Shown piece by piece: positions 20,689 through 30,183 of a stretch of DNA of 64,000 bases. Both the position numbers and the translations under genes were made by a program. Position 1 is the stretch's first letter. Every line of letters starts with the position of its first letter. Source of the stretch: Actinocorallia populi (GTDB lineage Bacteria > Actinomycetota > Actinomycetes > Streptosporangiales > Streptosporangiaceae); NCBI RefSeq assembly GCF_002995495.1, contig NZ_PVZV01000001.1, positions 620,001-684,000 of the forward strand, read 5' to 3'. The notes below the pieces were generated by a model. That model was not told the origin of the DNA. It saw only the letters and a program-made list of their open reading frames with translations, and ran no database searches.

Positions 20689-21832
20689 GGCTCACCTCCC
20701 CTGCGGAGACGTTATAAGAGGCCCCCGACAGTTGCGGGGGGACGTCCTCGGGCACCGCCGCGGTGATCAGCACCTGCTCGGCGGGGGAGACCATCTCGGC
20801 GAGCCGGCGCCTGCGCCCGGAGTCCAGCTCGGCGAAGACGTCGTCGAGGATGAGGACCGGGTCGTCGCCGTCGGAGCGCAGCAGCTCGTAGGCGGCCAGC
20901 CGCAGCGCCAGCGCGAACGACCAGGACTCGCCGTGGCTGGCGTAGCCGCGGGCGGGTAGGTCGCCGAGCTTGAGCATCAGCTCGTCGCGGTGCGGCCCGA
21001 CCAGGCTGGTGCCGCGGGCCAGCTCCTGCCTGCGCACCTCGGCCAGGCCCGTCAACAGGAAGTCCACGAGTTCTCCACGGCCTGTGGACGGCGCGCCGTC
21101 GGGCCCGCGGCCCCTCACGGGCGGCTCCCCCTCGCGGGAGCAGCGGTACTCCAGGCCCGCGCCCGCACCGGGGGCGAGCTCGGCGTAGGCCTTGGCCACC
21201 AGCGGGGCGAGCTCGGAGACCAGGTCCAGCCGCGCCCCCAGCAGCTCGGCGCCGACCTGGGCCAGATGGGAGTCCCACACCTCCAGGGTGGACAGCAGCT
21301 CCGGCGTGGCCGAACGGCGCTGCTGCACGGCCGACTTCAGCAGGGCGTTGCGCTGCTTGAGCACCCGGTCGTAGTCGGCGCGGACCCCGGCGAACCGGGG
21401 GGTGCGGGCCGTCAGCAGCTCGTCCAGGAAGCGGCGGCGCTCCCCCGGGTCCCCCTTGACCAGCGCGAGGTCCTCGGGCGCGAACAGGACCGTGCGCACC
21501 ATCCCCAGGATCTCCCGGGGCCTGGGGACGGGCGCGCGGTTCAGCCTGGCCCGGTTGGCGCGGCCCGGGTTGATCTCCAGCTCGATGAGCGCCTCGCGGA
21601 CGTCGCGCACCACCCGGGCCCGCACAATCGCGCGGGCGGCGCCCTGGCGGACCAGGGGCGCGTCCGTCGCCACCCGGTGGCTCCCGTGGGAGGCGACGTA
21701 GCCGACCGCCTCGACGAGGTTGGTCTTGCCCTGCCCGTTGAGCCCCAGGAAGGCGCTGACCCCCGGCTCCATCGCCACCTCGGCGGAGGCGTAGGAGCGG
21801 AAGTCGGTGAGGCTCAGATGGGCGACGTACAC
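20675..21832 (-). CDS. recF: DNA replication and repair protein RecF
   Basis: A 385-residue SMC-like ATPase that helps load RecA at single-strand gaps. Features are [19 protein letters not shown] at the start, Walker [10 protein letters not shown] at residues about 30-38, an ABC signature region around [20 protein letters not shown], and Walker [21 protein letters not shown]. The GTG at 21830-21832 gives the canonical N-terminus. It is downstream of gnd and overlaps the DUF721 gene, forming the usual dnaN-gnd-recF-dciA-gyrB order. Confidence 0.95.
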   Translation of the reverse strand: MYVAHLSLTDFRSYASAEVAMEPGVSAFLGLNGQGKTNLVEAVGYVASHGSHRVATDAPLVRQGAARAIVRARVVRDVREALIELEINPGRANRARLNRAPVPRPREILGMVRTVLFAPEDLALVKGDPGERRRFLDELLTARTPRFAGVRADYDRVLKQRNALLKSAVQQRRSATPELLSTLEVWDSHLAQVGAELLGARLDLVSELAPLVAKAYAELAPGAGAGLEYRCSREGEPPVRGRGPDGAPSTGRGELVDFLLTGLAEVRRQELARGTSLVGPHRDELMLKLGDLPARGYASHGESWSFALALRLAAYELLRSDGDDPVLILDDVFAELDSGRRRRLAEMVSPAEQVLITAAVPEDVPPQLSGASYNVSAGEVSRVGG

Positions 21833-21972
21833 AGGAAGCGAGTCTAGGGTCGCTCCCGTCCCGACCGTCCCACAGCCTGTGGATGAGTTCGGTGCGCCTC
21901 GGCCACGGGCGGCGCGCCGCCGGGCGCGTCCCCGTGGACCGCTGGTCCGCCGTCAGGCGGGTACCGCTCGTC

Positions 21973-22848
21973 TCACTTCTTCTCGACGGCGTGGCCGCCG
22001 AACTGGTTGCGCAGGGCGGCGACGACCTTCATCGCCGGGGAGTCGTCCTGGCGGGAGGCGAACCTGGCGAAGAGGGAGGCGGTGATCGCCGGCAGCGGGA
22101 CCGCGTGGTCGACCGCGGCCTGGATCGTCCAGCGGCCCTCGCCGCTGTCCTGCGCGTAGCCGCGGATGTCGGCGAGCTCGGGGTCCTCGGCCAGCGCCCG
22201 GTTGAGCAGCTCCAGCAGCCAGGAGCGGATGACCGTGCCCTCCTGCCAGCTGCGGAAGGTCTCCGGGGTGTTCTTGACGATGCCGCTGGCCTTGATCAGC
22301 TCGTAGCCCTCGGCGAAGGACTGCATCATGCCGTACTCGATGCCGTTGTGGACCATCTTCACGAAGTGGCCCGCGCCGGCCTCGCCGCTGTGGACGAAGC
22401 CGTAGTCGCCCTCCGGCTTGAGGGTGTCGAAGACCGGCCGCGCTTTGGCCACGTCCTCCTCGGTGCCGCCGACCATGAGCGCGTACCCGTTCTCCAGGCC
22501 CCAGACGCCGCCGGAGACGCCGCAGTCGACGAACCCGATGCCCTTGGCCTTCAGGTACTCGGCGTGCTTCTGGTCGTCCACGTAGTGGGAGTTGCCGCCG
22601 TCGACGACGGTGTCGCCGGGGGAGAGCAGTTCGCCGAGCCGCTCGACGGTCTCCTGGGTGGGACCGCCTGCCGGGACCATGACCCACACGAGGCGGGGGG
22701 CGGCGAGCCGCTCCACCAGCTCCTCCAGGGACTTCACGTCGCCGAGGGACGGGTCGCGGTCGTAGCCGACCACGGTGTGGCCGCCGCGGCGCAGCCGCTC
22801 GGCCATGTTCCCGCCCATCTTGCCCAGACCGATGAGGCCGAGTTCCAT
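21973..22848 (-). CDS. gnd: 6-phosphogluconate dehydrogenase (decarboxylating), short form
   Basis: A 291-residue enzyme of the short (about 300-residue) group. GLIGLGKMGGNMAERL forms the cofactor site. DGGNSHYVDD, CGVSGGVWGLENGYALMVGG and KMVHNGIEYGMMQS hold the substrate and the catalytic Lys. It oxidises 6-phosphogluconate to ribulose 5-phosphate with CO2 release. Its place between dnaN and recF is typical for actinobacteria and may couple pentose supply to replication (inference). An ATG start is used. DnaA-box-like nonamers lie about 165-210 bp upstream. Confidence 0.93.
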   Translation of the reverse strand: MELGLIGLGKMGGNMAERLRRGGHTVVGYDRDPSLGDVKSLEELVERLAAPRLVWVMVPAGGPTQETVERLGELLSPGDTVVDGGNSHYVDDQKHAEYLKAKGIGFVDCGVSGGVWGLENGYALMVGGTEEDVAKARPVFDTLKPEGDYGFVHSGEAGAGHFVKMVHNGIEYGMMQSFAEGYELIKASGIVKNTPETFRSWQEGTVIRSWLLELLNRALAEDPELADIRGYAQDSGEGRWTIQAAVDHAVPLPAITASLFARFASRQDDSPAMKVVAALRNQFGGHAVEKK

Positions 22849-23011
22849 TACCGCTCCTTGTACGGGTGTGCGGGTGTCCGGAACCTCCCGTTCCGGGAGG
22901 ACCCGTAGTGCTTCCTTGTGGGAGACCCCCCAAGGCTAGCCGTCCCCGGATGCCCTACCCGGAAATCCGATCATTCGGCCATCTCCGACGCAGTGGGATC
23001 TTCCACACCTT

Positions 23012-23056
23012 TTATCCACAGCCCGCTCCCCCCTGTGGACAACCCGGTTATCCACA
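23012..23056. promoter_or_regulatory. DnaA-box cluster between dnaN and gnd
   Basis: Three nonamers within 45 bp: TTATCCACA at 23012-23020 and 23048-23056 (both perfect), and TGTGGACAA at 23034-23042 on the other strand. They lie outside the main oriC, on the far side of dnaN. They could titrate DnaA or regulate gnd transcription. Confidence 0.75.
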
Positions 23057-23117
23057 GGGGGTGGACACATCCGCCGCGGGGCCCTTCGCGGGCCGTGCGC
23101 GCCGGACGGCCCGCGGG

Positions 23118-24248
23118 TCAGCCGGACAGCCGGACGGGCATGATCAGGTAGCGGTAGCCGGGCACCCCGCCGTCGTCGAGCGGCTTGCCGGTGAGCACCG
23201 CCGGCTTGGTCGGCGTGGTGAACGACAGCCGGGCGATGTCCGAGGCGATCTGGGCGAGCCCGTCGAGCACGTACGTGGGGTTGAAGGCGATGTCGATGTC
23301 CTCGCCCTCCAGAGTGGCCTCCAGGGCCTCCACGGCCTGAGCCTCATCCCCGGTGCCCGCCTCCAGGACGACCTCTCCCTGGCGGAATGAGAGCCGCACA
23401 GGGGTATTGCGCTCGGCAACCAGGGAGACGCGCTTGAGGGCGTCGACGAACGGGCCCGTCTGGATCTCGGCGTATCCGGCGTACTCGGCGGGGAAGAGCG
23501 AGCGGTACTTCACGAAGTCGCCGTCCAGCAGGCGCGAGGTGGTCTTACGGCCGCCGCCCTCGAAGCCGATGATGTTCTCGTCCTTGCCGTCGCCCCCGCC
23601 CAGGGAGATCTTCACCTCGGCGCCGGACGTCAGCGACTTGGCGGTGTCGGCGAGGGTCTTGGCCGGGATGAGCGCGACGCCCGTGCGGTCGGGGCTGTCG
23701 GGGCTCCACTTGAGCTCACGCACGGCCAGCCGGTAGCGGTCGGTGGACGCCAGCGTCACGGTGTCCCCGTCGATCTCCACCCGCACGCCGGTGAGCATGG
23801 GGATCGTGTCGTCACGGCCCGCGGCGATGGCGACCTGGGCGACGGCCACGGCGAACTCGTCGCTGCCCACGGTGCCCGCGACGGGCGGCAGCGACGGCAG
23901 GGACGGGTAGTCCTCCACGGGCATCGTCTGGAGGGTGAACTTCGCGCTGCCGCACTTGAGCGTGACCTTGGCGCCGTCGGTGGTGACGTCCACAGGGTGG
24001 GGAGGAAGCGCCCGGCAGATCTCGGCGAGCAGCCGGCCGCTCACGAGGGCCGTGCCGGGCTCGTGGCAGTCGATCTCGGCCGACACCTGGGCGGAGACCT
24101 CGTAGTCGAACGCGGACAGCCTGAGGCCCTCCTCGGTGGCCTCCAGGTGCATGCCCGCCAGCACCGGGACGGGCGGACGGGCCGGGAGGGTGCGGGCCGT
24201 CCAGGCCACGGCGTCGGCGAGAGCGTCACGGTCGATGCGGAACTTCAT
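23118..24248 (-). CDS. dnaN: DNA polymerase III beta sliding clamp
   Basis: A 376-residue clamp subunit beginning MKFRIDRDALADAVAWTART, with the three beta-clamp repeats (about 1-120, 130-245, 250-376) and the C-terminal YRYLIMPVRLSG that ends in the usual peptide-binding region. It tethers DNA polymerase III and other replication enzymes to DNA. AGGAGG lies 7 bases before the ATG at 24248. It flanks oriC on the left and is transcribed away from it. Confidence 0.96.
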   Translation of the reverse strand: MKFRIDRDALADAVAWTARTLPARPPVPVLAGMHLEATEEGLRLSAFDYEVSAQVSAEIDCHEPGTALVSGRLLAEICRALPPHPVDVTTDGAKVTLKCGSAKFTLQTMPVEDYPSLPSLPPVAGTVGSDEFAVAVAQVAIAAGRDDTIPMLTGVRVEIDGDTVTLASTDRYRLAVRELKWSPDSPDRTGVALIPAKTLADTAKSLTSGAEVKISLGGGDGKDENIIGFEGGGRKTTSRLLDGDFVKYRSLFPAEYAGYAEIQTGPFVDALKRVSLVAERNTPVRLSFRQGEVVLEAGTGDEAQAVEALEATLEGEDIDIAFNPTYVLDGLAQIASDIARLSFTTPTKPAVLTGKPLDDGGVPGYRYLIMPVRLSG

Positions 24249-24849
24249 GGACCCGCCTCCTGATCGTCGAGGGTTTTCGGGGCTTGGCCAGGGCCGTGGC
24301 CGGGGCCCGGTGGAACGCGGACCCGCGGGACCCTGATGGGTACTGATCTTCTTTTCTTCACTGGATAACTGGAGTAGTCATAGTCATAGGGGCTGTGGAA
24401 ACCGTGGATAACCCCTTCCGCCCCAGCTCAGAGCCGAAGTTTTATCCACCGAGCCTGTGGGTAGAAGTCTGTGGACAACCGGGGCCCCTGTGGACGGCCG
24501 AAACCTGTCCACAGCTCATCCCCAATTCGATCTCTTGTTGCCCACAGGTTCTCCACAGGTTATCCACAGCAGTGACATTCTGTGGGAGCAAATCGGGCGA
24601 AAGTAGATGGAATTAGGTTGTGGACGAGGGAAGCCCTCCACCAGGTTTTCCCCAGGTAATTCACAGGTTCTCCACAGGTTATCCACGAGTCCGTCCACAG
24701 GGCTCGAAAAATGGTCGAGAAATCATCCACAGGACGTCCACAGCCCGTCCACAGGTTGTCCCCATGATGTCCACAGGTTATCCCCAACTTTATCCACAGG
24801 CAGTGGGCGCAATGATCCGAGGATGACGTGATTCAGGTGGGTTCGCGGC
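24249..24849. other. oriC: chromosomal replication origin oriC with about 18 DnaA boxes
   Basis: A 601-bp non-coding region between dnaN and dnaA. Perfect boxes are TTATCCACA at 24560-24568 and 24790-24798, and TGTGGACAA at 24470-24478. Near-matches with one or two changes start at 24403, 24442, 24489, 24505, 24549, 24619, 24668, 24679, 24691, 24723, 24734, 24745, 24756, 24767 and 24778. Most of the dnaA-proximal ones point the same way and are 11 bases apart (24723, 24734, 24745, 24756, 24767, 24778), one per helical turn. A relatively AT-rich segment (24340-24395, with CATAGTCATAGG) near dnaN is a candidate unwinding site. Confidence 0.95.
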
Positions 24850-26583
24850 TCAGCGGTTGCCGCGGGTCTGCTGCTTGATGCGCGAGGTCAGCTCGGTGAC
24901 CTGGTTGTAGATCGAGCGGCGCTCGGCCATCAGCGAGCGGATCTTGCGGTCGGCGTGCATGACCGTGGTGTGGTCGCGGCCGCCGAACTGCAGGCCGATC
25001 TTGGGCAGCGACATGTCGGTGAGCTCGCGGCACAGGTACATCGCGATCTGGCGGGCGGTCACCAGGACCCGCGAGCGCGAGGCCCCGCACAGGTCGTCGA
25101 TCTCGATGCCGAAGTACGTGGCGGTCTGCGCCATGATCATGCCCGCGGTGATCTCGGGGCCGCCGGTGTCGGGGATCAGGTCCTTCAGGACGATCTCGGC
25201 CAGGCGCAGGTCCACCGACTGCCGGTTGAGGCTGGCGAACGCCGTGACCCGGATGAGCGCGCCTTCCAGCTCCCGGATGTTGGTGGAGATCTTCGTGGCG
25301 ATGAACTCCAGCACGTCCGGCGGGGCGGCCAGCCCCTCCTGCACCGCCTTCTTGCGCAGGATCGCGATGCGCGTCTCCAGCTCGGGCGGCTGGACGTCGG
25401 TGATCAGGCCCCACTCGAAGCGGTTGCGGAGCCTGTCCTCCAGGGTGACCAGCTGCTTGGGGGCGCGGTCGGAGGAGATGACGATCTGCTTGTTGGCGTT
25501 GTGGAGCGTGTTGAAGGTGTGGAAGAACTCCTCCTGCGTCTGCTCCTTGCCCTCAAGGAACTGGATGTCGTCGACGAGGAGGATGTCCACTTCGCGGAAA
25601 CGGCGCCGGAAGCTCTCGGCCTTGCCGTCGCGGATGGCGTTGATGAAGTCGTTGGTGAACTCCTCGGAGCTCACGTAGCGCACGCGGGCACCGTCGAACA
25701 GGCTCCGGGCGTAATGGCCGATGGCGTGCAGGAGGTGCGTCTTGCCGAGGCCGGACTCCCCGTAGATGAAGAGGGGGTTGTAGGCCTTGGCCGGCGACTC
25801 GGCCACCGCGACCGCCGCCGCCTGGGCGAAGCGGTTGCTCGCGCCGGTGACGAAGGTCTCGAAGGTGTACTTGGGGTTCAGCCGGGCGGCCTCGATGGTC
25901 CCCTTGGCCTGGGCGTCGTCGCCCCTTCCCCCGCCGCTCTGCCAGGGGGCGGGCGGCGAGACGACCTCCGGCTGCGCGGGTTCGGCCTGAGGGGCGTGCG
26001 CCGCGGGGGTGAACAGCTCGGGCTCGGGGCCGCCGAAGGTGTGGCCGGCGATGTGGGAAGGACGCACAGGCTGTGGAGGAAGTTGTCCACCGGCCTGTGG
26101 ATAACTTGCGGAACCCGAGGTAGGGGGGGCCTCGGCCTGTGGAAGATCTTGTGGACGAACATCCGCGGGGCGGGATTCGCGCCCGGCCTGCGGGGGGAGC
26201 TCCGGCTGCCGGTACCCCTGCCGCGGCTCCTGGCGCTGCTCGTACGGCTGCTGCTCGTACGACGGCTGCTGCGGGAGCGGGGGGGCGGGGTAGGACGGCT
26301 GCTGGACCGGCGGGGGCGGCGGCTGCCGGGAGATCTCCGGCTGGACGGTCAGCACCACCCGGATCGGCTGGCCCAGCTCCTGGGAGAGGGTGGTCTCGAT
26401 GAGCGAGGTCACCCGCTGTTCGAGGGTCTTCTTGGCGAAGTCGTTGGGCACCGCCAGCAGGGCCATGCCGTCGAAGATGCCGATGGGCCGGGTGACGCCG
26501 AGCCAGGCGCGCTGGTGGGCGGGCACTTCGGGAAGGGCGTCCACCGAACGGTTCCAGAGGGACTCGAGGTCCTGTCCGTCCAC
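24850..26583 (-). CDS. dnaA: chromosomal replication initiator DnaA
   Basis: The open frame extends to 26643, but GTG at 26581-26583 has GGGGGAGG seven bases upstream and gives the canonical start (M)[19 protein letters not shown], for a protein of about 577 residues. Domain I is about 1-90. Domain II is long, disordered, and rich in Pro and Gln (about 95-255), as is common in actinomycetes. AAA+ domain III carries Walker [10 protein letters not shown] and Walker [21 protein letters not shown]. Domain IV has the signature [20 protein letters not shown]. The coding sequence itself contains DnaA-box-like nonamers (TGTGGATAA at 26096-26104, near-matches at 26083 and 26150), possible titration sites. 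Confidence 0.97.
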   Translation of the reverse strand: MDGQDLESLWNRSVDALPEVPAHQRAWLGVTRPIGIFDGMALLAVPNDFAKKTLEQRVTSLIETTLSQELGQPIRVVLTVQPEISRQPPPPPVQQPSYPAPPLPQQPSYEQQPYEQRQEPRQGYRQPELPPQAGRESRPADVRPQDLPQAEAPPTSGSASYPQAGGQLPPQPVRPSHIAGHTFGGPEPELFTPAAHAPQAEPAQPEVVSPPAPWQSGGGRGDDAQAKGTIEAARLNPKYTFETFVTGASNRFAQAAAVAVAESPAKAYNPLFIYGESGLGKTHLLHAIGHYARSLFDGARVRYVSSEEFTNDFINAIRDGKAESFRRRFREVDILLVDDIQFLEGKEQTQEEFFHTFNTLHNANKQIVISSDRAPKQLVTLEDRLRNRFEWGLITDVQPPELETRIAILRKKAVQEGLAAPPDVLEFIATKISTNIRELEGALIRVTAFASLNRQSVDLRLAEIVLKDLIPDTGGPEITAGMIMAQTATYFGIEIDDLCGASRSRVLVTARQIAMYLCRELTDMSLPKIGLQFGGRDHTTVMHADRKIRSLMAERRSIYNQVTELTSRIKQQTRGNR

Positions 26584-26695
26584 TGTGAAGCCTCCCCCAT
26601 GCGTATCTTTGACCTCCCGCCCGTCGTCCGCGCGGGGCCTCAAGCCAGAGCTCAGGGGGACCTTCAGGAGCAGGAAGACCCTACTCTCTCATGTT

Positions 26696-26728
26696 TCATC
26701 CACAGGTTTGTCCACAAGCTGTGTATAA
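26696..26728. promoter_or_regulatory. DnaA boxes in the dnaA-rpmH divergent region
   Basis: TCATCCACA (26696-26704), TTGTCCACA (26708-26716, perfect) and TGTGTATAA (26720-26728) lie about 115-145 bases upstream of the dnaA start in the 366-bp gap shared with rpmH. They are well placed for autoregulation of dnaA. The rest of the gap shows no gene. Confidence 0.7.
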
Positions 26729-26949
26729 CTCTGACCATGGGCGGGGACGGGTGCGAGGAGCCCGGCCGGAAGGCGATCGAGACCCTTCCGTTTGACCCGG
26801 TGGGCGGGGAGAACGTAACGTTCTACGGTCGAGTCGCATCGATGGTGGTGACGCGTGCCCGTCGAGCCTTCAGGTGGGCGGGCCCCCGCTGCGAGGGACC
26901 AAACGTGCCCGCGATGCGATCCTTATCGTCAGAGCAGCAGGAGTCAGCA

Positions 26950-27087
26950 GTGAGCAAGCGTACGTTCCAGCCGAACAACCGTCGTCGTCACAAGAAGCAC
27001 GGCTTCCGGCTGCGCATGCGCACCCGTGCCGGGCAGGCGATCCTCGCCGCGCGTCGGCGCAAGGGCCGCGCGCGCGTCGCGGTCTGA
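26950..27087 (+). CDS. rpmH: 50S ribosomal protein L34
   Basis: A 45-residue, strongly basic protein from GTG at 26950: [20 protein letters not shown], then [20 protein letters not shown]. This matches L34 along its whole length. It starts the conserved rpmH-rnpA-yidD-yidC-khpB-rsmG cluster that diverges from dnaA. CAGCAGGAG lies upstream as the ribosome site. Confidence 0.97.
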   Translation: MSKRTFQPNNRRRHKKHGFRLRMRTRAGQAILAARRRKGRARVAV

Positions 27088-27097
27088 CGATCGACCC

Positions 27098-27457
27098 ATG
27101 CTGCCCTCCGGTCACCGGATGCGGCGGCGCCACGAGTTCACGTTGGCCGTCCGGCGCGGTGTCCGCGCCGGACGGCCACATCTCGTTGCGCACCTTTTCA
27201 CCGGTGGAGACGCCGACGGGAACTCCGTCGTCGGCTTCATCGTCTCCAAAGCGGTGGGCAATTCCGTCGTGCGCGGCAGGGTGCAGCGCCGGCTGAGGCA
27301 CCTCGTCCGGGACAGGCTGAGCCTGCTGCCTCCGGGTAGCCTGCTGGTGGTGCGCGCCAACCCCAAGGCGGCGTCCGCATCGTCGGAGGAACTGGCCAGG
27401 GATCTCGACTCCGCGCTCGGCCGGTTGCTGAAACCGTCGGGCAAGGGGCAGTCATGA
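27098..27457 (+). CDS. rnpA: ribonuclease P protein component
   Basis: A 119-residue basic protein from the ATG at 27098 ([20 protein letters not shown]). The family RNR motif region reads [20 protein letters not shown], about residues 50-69. It assists the catalytic RNA of RNase P in 5' processing of tRNAs. It starts 10 bases after rpmH and overlaps yidD by 4 bases. Confidence 0.95.
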   Translation: MLPSGHRMRRRHEFTLAVRRGVRAGRPHLVAHLFTGGDADGNSVVGFIVSKAVGNSVVRGRVQRRLRHLVRDRLSLLPPGSLLVVRANPKAASASSEELARDLDSALGRLLKPSGKGQS

Positions 27458-27777
27458 GCCGGAGACCGGGGCCGATCGCGTGGACGCTGATCGGCTTCGT
27501 GCGCTTCTACCGGCGGTTCGTCAGCCCGCTGCTACCGCCCACCTGCCGGTTCGAGCCGAGCTGCAGCACCTACGGGCTCACGGCCCTGCAGACACACGGA
27601 GCCCTTCACGGCTTCTGGCTGACCGTCGCACGTGTCGGCCGGTGCCATCCCTTTCATCCCGGCGGGTACGATCCGGTTCCTGAACCGCGTACTCGTACCG
27701 GCCGTGGCGAGGCGTCCGGCATCGACCACCCGACCCCTGAGCCCGCAGACCCAGACTCGCTAGGAGCAGACCGGTGA
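27454..27777 (+). CDS. yidD: membrane protein insertion efficiency factor YidD
   Basis: A 107-residue protein of the YidD family. Diagnostic features are [20 protein letters not shown], then STYGLTAL and [17 protein letters not shown], with an N-terminal amphipathic helix. It supports YidC-dependent membrane insertion. It overlaps rnpA and yidC by 4 bases each, so translation is coupled throughout. Confidence 0.94.
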   Translation: MSRRPGPIAWTLIGFVRFYRRFVSPLLPPTCRFEPSCSTYGLTALQTHGALHGFWLTVARVGRCHPFHPGGYDPVPEPRTRTGRGEASGIDHPTPEPADPDSLGADR

Positions 27778-28763
27778 CGCTTGATCCGTTGTACCGGGCC
27801 GTGGCGTGGATCCTCGTCCAGATCCACAGCGGCCTGACCTTCCTCGGCATCGACCCCGACAGCGGGTGGGCCTGGGGCGGGTCGATCGTACTGCTCACCG
27901 TGCTGATGCGGATCCTGATCTTTCCGCTCTTCGTGAAGCAGATCCAGTCCTCCCGCAAGATGCAGGCGCTCAACCCGCAGCTGCAGGCACTGCGCAAGAA
28001 GTACAAGAACGACAAGCAGCGGCTCAACCAGGAGACGATGAAGCTCTACCAGGAGAACGGGGCCAACCCGATCTCCGGGTGCCTGCCGCTGCTGGTGCAG
28101 TTCCCCATCTTCATCTCGCTGTTCAACGTGCTGAACAAGATGGCCAACGCCAAGGAGGGGAACGGCAGCCACGGGATCTCGCCGGACCTCGTCCACAGCG
28201 CCAACAACGCCAGCATCTTCGGCGCGAGCATCTCCGACAGCTTCCTCAAGGCCTGGGGCACCTCGACCAGCGGCGTGATCGTCTGCGTGATCGCGGTGAT
28301 CATCTCCTCGACCACCACCTTCCTGACCATGCGGGCGAGCATGTCCCGCCAGCCGGCGATGGACCCGGACAACCCGATGGCCACCGCGCAGAAGATGATG
28401 GTCTGGCTGGCGCCGGTCTTCGGTCTGTTCGGCCTGGGCTTCCCCCTGGGCGTGCTGCTCTACTGGGTCACCTCCAATACCTGGACGCTGGCGCAGTCGC
28501 ACTACATCTACAAGCGCTACCCGATGCCCCTCGCCGGGGACGACAAGGACACCAAGGACTCCGCCAAGGGCGGCTCCAAGGGGGGCACCCCCAAGGGCGG
28601 CGCCAAGAAGGACGAGCCCGCCGGCTCGGGCGGCCTGCTGAAGAAGCGCCGCGCCGCCGAGGCCGCCGCCGCGGCGGAGATCCGCAAAGAAGGCCCCACG
28701 GTCGTGCGCAAGCAGCCGACGCGGCAGTCGAGGAGCAAGCGAACAGGCTCCTCCAAGCGTTAG
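27774..28763 (+). CDS. yidC: membrane protein insertase YidC
   Basis: A 329-residue insertase of the short Gram-positive (OxaA) type, without a large periplasmic domain. It has transmembrane segments at about 15-25, 38-58, 108-128, 165-190 and 210-245. The hydrophilic-groove Arg lies in [21 protein letters not shown] cytoplasmic coiled hairpin ([20 protein letters not shown]) follows, and the last 75 residues form a Lys/Arg-rich tail that probably binds ribosomes. The start is the GTG at 27774, overlapping yidD. Confidence 0.95.
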   Translation: MTLDPLYRAVAWILVQIHSGLTFLGIDPDSGWAWGGSIVLLTVLMRILIFPLFVKQIQSSRKMQALNPQLQALRKKYKNDKQRLNQETMKLYQENGANPISGCLPLLVQFPIFISLFNVLNKMANAKEGNGSHGISPDLVHSANNASIFGASISDSFLKAWGTSTSGVIVCVIAVIISSTTTFLTMRASMSRQPAMDPDNPMATAQKMMVWLAPVFGLFGLGFPLGVLLYWVTSNTWTLAQSHYIYKRYPMPLAGDDKDTKDSAKGGSKGGTPKGGAKKDEPAGSGGLLKKRRAAEAAAAAEIRKEGPTVVRKQPTRQSRSKRTGSSKR

Positions 28764-28796
28764 ATTGACACTCCCATCCAGGAAACGGAGACAGCG

Positions 28797-29276
28797 GTGG
28801 CCGAAACCGCAGCAGCCGAGATCGAGGCGCTGGAGCAAGAGGGCGACATCGCCGCCGACTACATCGAGGGCCTGCTCGACATCGCCGACTACGACGGCGA
28901 CATCGACCTCGACGTGGAGGGCGAGCGGGCGATGGTGTCCGTCGTGGGCAGCGACCTGGACGAACTGGTCGGCAAGCGCGGCGAGGTCCTGGAGGCGCTG
29001 CAGGAGCTGACCAGGCTCGCGGTGCACCGGCAGACCGGCAACCGCACCAGGCTCATGCTGGACGTCGGCGGCTACCGCGAGCGCCGGCGCGAGGAGCTGA
29101 GCAAGCTCGGCCGCGACGTGTGCGAGGAGGTCAAGCGCGACGGAAAGCCCAAGCCGCTGGCGCCGATGACGCCCTTCGAGCGCAAGATCGTCCACGACGC
29201 GATCGCCGCGGCGGGCCTGCGCAGCGAGTCCGAGGGCGAGGAGCCCGAGCGCTACGTGGTCGTCTACCCGAGCTGA
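28797..29276 (+). CDS. khpB: Jag/KhpB family RNA-binding protein (KH and R3H domains)
   Basis: A 159-residue protein from GTG at 28797. The KH-like domain is about 35-95 (VVGSDLDELVGKRGEVLEAL, then QELTRLAV). The R3H domain is about 100-157, with KPLAPMTPFERKIVHDAIAA and SEGEEPERYVVVYPS. It lacks the N-terminal Jag extension. Such proteins bind RNA and influence cell-envelope growth. A rho-independent terminator follows. Confidence 0.92.
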   Translation: MAETAAAEIEALEQEGDIAADYIEGLLDIADYDGDIDLDVEGERAMVSVVGSDLDELVGKRGEVLEALQELTRLAVHRQTGNRTRLMLDVGGYRERRREELSKLGRDVCEEVKRDGKPKPLAPMTPFERKIVHDAIAAAGLRSESEGEEPERYVVVYPS

Positions 29277-29322
29277 CGGGGATCTCCCGGTTCATCGGGG
29301 ATCTTCTGGGAAGATCATGGTG

Positions 29323-29353
29323 AAAGCCCCCGCCGTGTGCGGGGGCTTTTGTT
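29323..29353 (+). terminator. rho-independent terminator after khpB
   Basis: AAAGCCCCCGC (29323-29333) pairs with GCGGGGGCTTT (29339-29349), with a 5-base loop and a following T-rich tract (CTTTTGTTTT). Confidence 0.85.
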
Positions 29354-29459
29354 TTGCCGGAATCCCGCCGGAGGCGGGTCGCCGCGGGGAAGATGGCGGC
29401 GTCGGGTTTCGCGGGCGCGCGGCGCATGTGGAACCATCGTTGACTGTGGGGAAGAACCG

Positions 29460-30155
29460 ATGACTGAGCAGCCGGAAGCCGTACCGCCGCGGGCACAGGA
29501 GGTCTTCGGCGCGGCCTTGCCCGTGGCCGAACGGTATGTGCGCCTGCTGGCCACCGCCGGAGTGGAGCGCGGGCTCATCGGCCCCCGCGAGGTGGGCCGC
29601 CTCTGGGAACGGCACGTGATCAACTGCGCGGTGCTGAGCGAGGCGGTGCCCGAGGGAGCCTCGGTGATCGACATCGGTTCCGGCGCCGGGCTGCCCGGCC
29701 TGGTGCTGGCGATCGTCCGGCCCGACCTCGACATCACCCTGCTGGAACCGCTGCTGCGGCGCACCACCTTCCTCAACGAGGCGGTCGAGGAGCTCGGCCT
29801 GACGAACGTCACCGTCCGGCGGGGACGCGCCGAGGAGGTCGCCAAGGACTACGCGGTGGACGTCGTGACGGCGCGGGCGGTCGCCCCGCTCGACCGGCTG
29901 GCCACCTGGGGGCTGCCCCTGCTGCGGGTCGGCGGTGAGATGCTGGCCCTCAAGGGGGAGCGCGCGGCACAGGAACTGGCCGAGGCGGAGCCCGTCCTGC
30001 GCAAGCTCGGCGTACGCAGGGCTGAGCTCCTCCTGGTAGGGCAGGGTAAGGTCGATCCGCCGACGACGCTCGTTCGGCTCGTCGCCGAACAGATCCCCGA
30101 GCGCGGAGGCAGAAGGAGCAAGCGGAAGGGTGACCGGTCGCCGACGAGCGGCTGA
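29460..30155 (+). CDS. rsmG: 16S rRNA (guanine527-N7)-methyltransferase RsmG
   Basis: A protein of about 231 residues from ATG at 29460 (MTEQPEAVPP). The frame is open further upstream, but that region contains the terminator. The SAM site is VIDIGSGAGLPGLVLAIVRP (about 64-83), preceded by LWERHVINCAVLSEAVP, both typical of GidB/RsmG. It methylates G527 of 16S rRNA. The C-terminal tail is basic. Loss of this enzyme class gives low-level streptomycin resistance in other bacteria. Confidence 0.95.
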   Translation: MTEQPEAVPPRAQEVFGAALPVAERYVRLLATAGVERGLIGPREVGRLWERHVINCAVLSEAVPEGASVIDIGSGAGLPGLVLAIVRPDLDITLLEPLLRRTTFLNEAVEELGLTNVTVRRGRAEEVAKDYAVDVVTARAVAPLDRLATWGLPLLRVGGEMLALKGERAAQELAEAEPVLRKLGVRRAELLLVGQGKVDPPTTLVRLVAEQIPERGGRRSKRKGDRSPTSG

Positions 30156-30183
30156 GCCCCTCTCTTCGACGAAGGAGTCCGCG

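Noticed and set aside
22884-22900. Hairpin CCTCCCG/CGGGAGG upstream of gnd as a terminator of dnaN
   Set aside because: The stem is only 7 bp and no T tract follows on the minus strand. It may be structural, but I cannot support termination.
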